Source: Bacteroidales bacterium UBA3663 (GTDB lineage Bacteria; Bacteroidota; Bacteroidia; Bacteroidales; UBA3663). From it: DNA of 8,523 nucleotides. Both the position numbers and the translations under genes were made by a program. Positions 7,311 to 8,523 of the stretch are shown here, piece by piece. The stretch's first letter is position 1. Every line of letters begins with the position of its first letter. The stretch is taken from contig DFJU01000029.1 in assembly GCA_002373755.1 (NCBI GenBank), positions 1 through 8,523 of the forward strand, read 5' to 3'. The notes beneath the pieces are model-generated. The model was not told where the DNA came from and ran no database searches. It saw nothing but the letters and a program-made list of their open reading frames with translations.

Positions 7311-7350
7311 AGGACAACCGACAACTGAGTGTTCAGATGTCAATTGTCCT
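7311..7350. repeat. Nearly perfect 40-bp palindrome between rpmA and serS
   Basis: Stem segments AGGACAA/TTGTCCT (7311-7317, 7344-7350), GACA/TGTC (7320-7323, 7338-7341) and CTGA/TCAG (7325-7328, 7333-7336), with only three mismatched positions and a 4-base loop GTGT. The two halves are symmetric with no bulge. In the minus-strand mRNA it ends 20 bases before the serS start and is followed by UCUUAAAUUUU. It could be a partial terminator or attenuator, a processing site, or a regulator site. Confidence 0.6.
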
Positions 7351-7375
7351 TTGTTAATTTCAGTGGACTTGTCGT

Positions 7376-7633
7376 TTATGACAGTGGTTCTACGCTGACG
7401 TACGACTTGTTCTCGCGCTTGCGGGTGAATACAACCTTGCCGTCGATGAGAGCGAAGAGGGTATCATCCTTGCCGAGACCTACGTTGAGGCCTGGGTTGT
7501 GCTTTGTGCCGCGCTGACGAACGAGGATGTTGCCAGCCTTGACGATTTCGCCACCAAATTTCTTAACACCGAGTCGTTTGCTATGTGACTCACGGCCGTT
7601 CTTCGAACTACCTACACCTTTTTTGTGTGCCAT
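7376..7633 (-). CDS. rpmA: Large-subunit ribosomal protein bL27
   Basis: Component of the 50S subunit whose N-terminal tail reaches towards the peptidyl-transferase centre. It has 85 residues, the normal length. It begins [20 protein letters not shown], with the expected short basic tail and no cleavable N-terminal extension as in Firmicutes. [15 protein letters not shown] (35-49) and the conserved [12 protein letters not shown] segment are present. It lies 41 bp below rplU on the same strand, the usual rplU-rpmA pairing. Confidence 0.98.
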   Translation of the reverse strand: MAHKKGVGSSKNGRESHSKRLGVKKFGGEIVKAGNILVRQRGTKHNPGLNVGLGKDDTLFALIDGKVVFTRKRENKSYVSVEPLS

Positions 7634-7674
7634 AGTGCTTGTTTCCTTTCTTTTTAATAAGCGAAACCGCTTGG

Positions 7675-7992
7675 TTATGCAACAATAGACTTAATTAACA
7701 CCTCGGTAAAGTGCTGACGTGAACCGATGAGCTTGTCGAAGCCCTTGCGACGGATCTTGTGGAACACTTTGATCTTCTTACCGCGTACCTCTACCTGAGA
7801 TACCTCTGCTACGACCTTGGCACCTGCTACGACTGGAGTACCTACGGTGATAGCACCTTCGTTGTTCACGAGGAGCACCTTGTCGAAAGTGAGCTCGTCA
7901 CCAACTTTTGCATCTGCGATGTTCAGAACGCAGATTTTCTGATCTGGCTCAACAGCGAACTGCTGGCCCTGAATCTCAACAATTGCGAACAT
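7675..7992 (-). CDS. rplU: Large-subunit ribosomal protein bL21
   Basis: A 23S rRNA-binding protein of the 50S subunit. It has 105 residues, the family length: [16 protein letters not shown] at the start, [13 protein letters not shown] (31-43), then the basic rRNA-binding end [22 protein letters not shown]. The family usually has G-H-R-Q here; this one reads G-S-R-Q, a mild change. First gene of the cluster with rpmA and serS, read from the TACCTTTG promoter through a leader of about 85 nt. Confidence 0.97.
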   Translation of the reverse strand: MFAIVEIQGQQFAVEPDQKICVLNIADAKVGDELTFDKVLLVNNEGAITVGTPVVAGAKVVAEVSQVEVRGKKIKVFHKIRRKGFDKLIGSRQHFTEVLIKSIVA

Positions 7993-8019
7993 TTGTTCAA
8001 TAAAACTTTAATAGTTTCT

Positions 8020-8072
8020 CCGCGAGGCGAATCCCCAAACGTCGGGTCTTGCTTTGATGAGCCTCAACTCGG
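8020..8072 (-). promoter_or_regulatory. Structured 5' leader of rplU
   Basis: In the minus-strand transcript GAGGC (8065-8061) pairs with GCCUC (8028-8024), reinforced by CCG (8072-8070) with CGG (8022-8020). Inside, CCC pairs with GGG around GACGUUU. Close to the start codon a weak AAACU/AGUUU hairpin (8017-8003) follows. Ribosomal protein leaders often carry autogenous control sites, and L21 leaders are known in Firmicutes; whether this one is such a site is inference. Confidence 0.35.
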
Positions 8073-8082
8073 AATCAGCGCG

Positions 8083-8090
8083 CAAAGGTA
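8083..8090 (-). promoter_or_regulatory. rplU-rpmA-serS promoter (-7 box)
   Basis: On the minus strand TACCTTTG (8090 down to 8083) matches TAnnTTTG exactly, with the same flank GCG as at the ispE promoter. I see no clear TTTG -33 element about 20 bases upstream; an A run (CAAAAAAGAC) lies directly above the box instead. Transcription would start near 8077, about 85 nt before the rplU ATG. Confidence 0.7.
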
Positions 8091-8125
8091 GTCTTTTTTG
8101 CGTTCGATGCGCCTTTCTGCCAGTC

Positions 8126-8235
8126 AAAATCGCTCATTTTTGTCTGATTCTCTTTGCGCTACGCGATTTTTTTAACCTCGGCCTGCCATTTTTACGGTCG
8201 ATGTTGCACGAAAATAGAATCCGGCAGGCTTTTTT
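8126..8235 (+). repeat. Two tandem inverted repeats in the trpB-rplU gap, the second with a plus-strand T run
   Basis: The first repeat is AAAATCGC (8126-8133) with GCGATTTT (8163-8170), 8 bp perfect. The second is GCCTGCC (8181-8187) with GGCAGGC (8223-8229), 7 bp perfect, followed on the plus strand by TTTTTT (8230-8235). The second has the form of a plus-strand terminator with a long 35-base loop, but no plus-strand gene is annotated nearby. The rest of the 354-bp gap between rplU and trpB (7993-8346) holds the rplU leader and promoter and the trpB terminator; I see no convincing coding frame in it. Confidence 0.5.
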
Positions 8236-8259
8236 CGCGGTCGATTTGTCGCATCTGGC

Positions 8260-8307
8260 AAAAACAGTGCGGCGAAGATTTCCGTCGGTCGGAGAGTCTT
8301 CGCCGCA
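8260..8307 (-). terminator. Rho-independent terminator of trpB
   Basis: An 11-bp perfect stem TGCGGCGAAGA (8268-8278) with TCTTCGCCGCA (8297-8307) and an inner TCCG/CGGA hairpin in the loop. Read on the minus strand, the stem is followed by CTG and then TTTTT (8264-8260). It lies 39 bp below the trpB stop. Confidence 0.85.
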
Positions 8308-8346
8308 TTCAGTGCCGTTTCAGTCGGACTTGTGAAAAATGCCTTT

Positions 8347-8523
8347 TCAGACAATCTTTTCAAGTTCGCTGATGTTCTTGCTGACCATCTCGTCGGTCAC
8401 AACGTAGTTCTGGAGCGAGCCGGAGAGGTACTGGTCGTAGGCGGTCATGTCGATCAGGCCGTGACCTGAGAGGTTGAAGAGGATGACCTTCTCTTCGCCC
8501 GTCTCCTTGCACTTGTTGGCCTC
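8347..8523 (-). CDS. trpB: Tryptophan synthase beta chain, TrpB2 type (C-terminal fragment)
   Basis: The PLP enzyme condenses indole with serine to give tryptophan. Only the last 58 residues are visible (stop TGA at 8349-8347); the rest lies beyond the window edge. The fragment reads [22 protein letters not shown], then AYDQYLSG, ending [14 protein letters not shown] corresponds to the NLSGRGDKD region of classical TrpB, where the Ser contacts the PLP ring nitrogen; the HG form and the AAYD-like continuation (here TAYD) point to the TrpB2 (COG1350-like) branch, which often works without a tight TrpA partner. The call rests on this short segment from memory of the family. It is a single gene end with its own terminator, not linked to rplU. 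Confidence 0.8.
   Translation of the reverse strand, partial: EANKCKETGEEKVILFNLSGHGLIDMTAYDQYLSGSLQNYVVTDEMVSKNISELEKIV

Noticed and set aside
7292..7324. Upstream ATG of serS giving an 11-residue N-terminal extension
   Set aside because: The extension MSVVLLKFSTN does not fit the family start, begins inside the 7311-7350 palindrome, and MLTMKLIT at 7291 matches the usual SerRS N-terminus.
8172..8363. 63-codon minus-strand frame in the trpB-rplU gap
   Set aside because: It starts inside the trpB 3' end in another frame and runs through the trpB terminator and an inverted repeat; nothing protein-like is seen.

Overview
The window looks like a chromosomal segment of a Bacteroidota bacterium, most likely order Bacteroidales and Prevotella-like. 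Three signs point there. First, the promoters carry the Bacteroidota -7 box TAnnTTTG rather than a TATAAT box. Second, start codons sit in A/T-rich leaders with little Shine-Dalgarno sequence. Third, the protein variants (long-insert cyclophilin, SerRS, IspE, TrpB2 type) resemble those I know from that group. No rRNA, tRNA, CRISPR array or insertion sequence was found. The species call is inference.

Left part (1-3066), plus strand: the 3' three quarters of guaB (IMP dehydrogenase, GMP synthesis) end in a strong hairpin terminator. After a short A/T-rich tandem repeat come an exported cyclophilin-type peptidyl-prolyl isomerase and, 35 bp later, a Fic protein with an N-terminal Bro-N-like domain. 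The Fic gene is clearly A/T-richer than its neighbours and may be a recent arrival. A bidirectional terminator separates it from the convergent ispE.

Middle (3067-5956): ispE (MEP isoprenoid pathway) on the minus strand is divergent from grpE-dnaJ on the plus strand. The 202-bp divergent region holds a recognisable promoter for each side, and an 8-bp perfect inverted repeat brackets the ispE -7 box. GrpE is ordinary. The J-protein in the dnaJ position completely lacks the cysteine-rich zinc-binding domain that a canonical DnaJ has, so the GrpE partner here is a class B (CbpA/DJLA-like) architecture. A composite hairpin ending in a T run lies between grpE and dnaJ and could uncouple their expression. 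A 16-bp perfect bidirectional terminator ends the dnaJ and serS transcription units.

Right part (5957-8523), minus strand: rplU (L21), rpmA (L27) and serS (seryl-tRNA synthetase) form a translation cluster read right to left from a TACCTTTG promoter, with an 85-nt structured leader before rplU and a nearly perfect 40-bp palindrome between rpmA and serS. Upstream lies the C-terminal end of a tryptophan synthase beta chain (TrpB2 type) with its own terminator. The 354-bp gap between trpB and rplU contains three hairpins; one of them points along the plus strand, where no gene is annotated.

Most of the window is housekeeping. The points that deserve a second look are the zinc-finger-less DnaJ next to grpE, the Bro-N-Fic fusion with an altered C-terminal inhibitory motif, and several palindromes placed on promoters or between operon genes.
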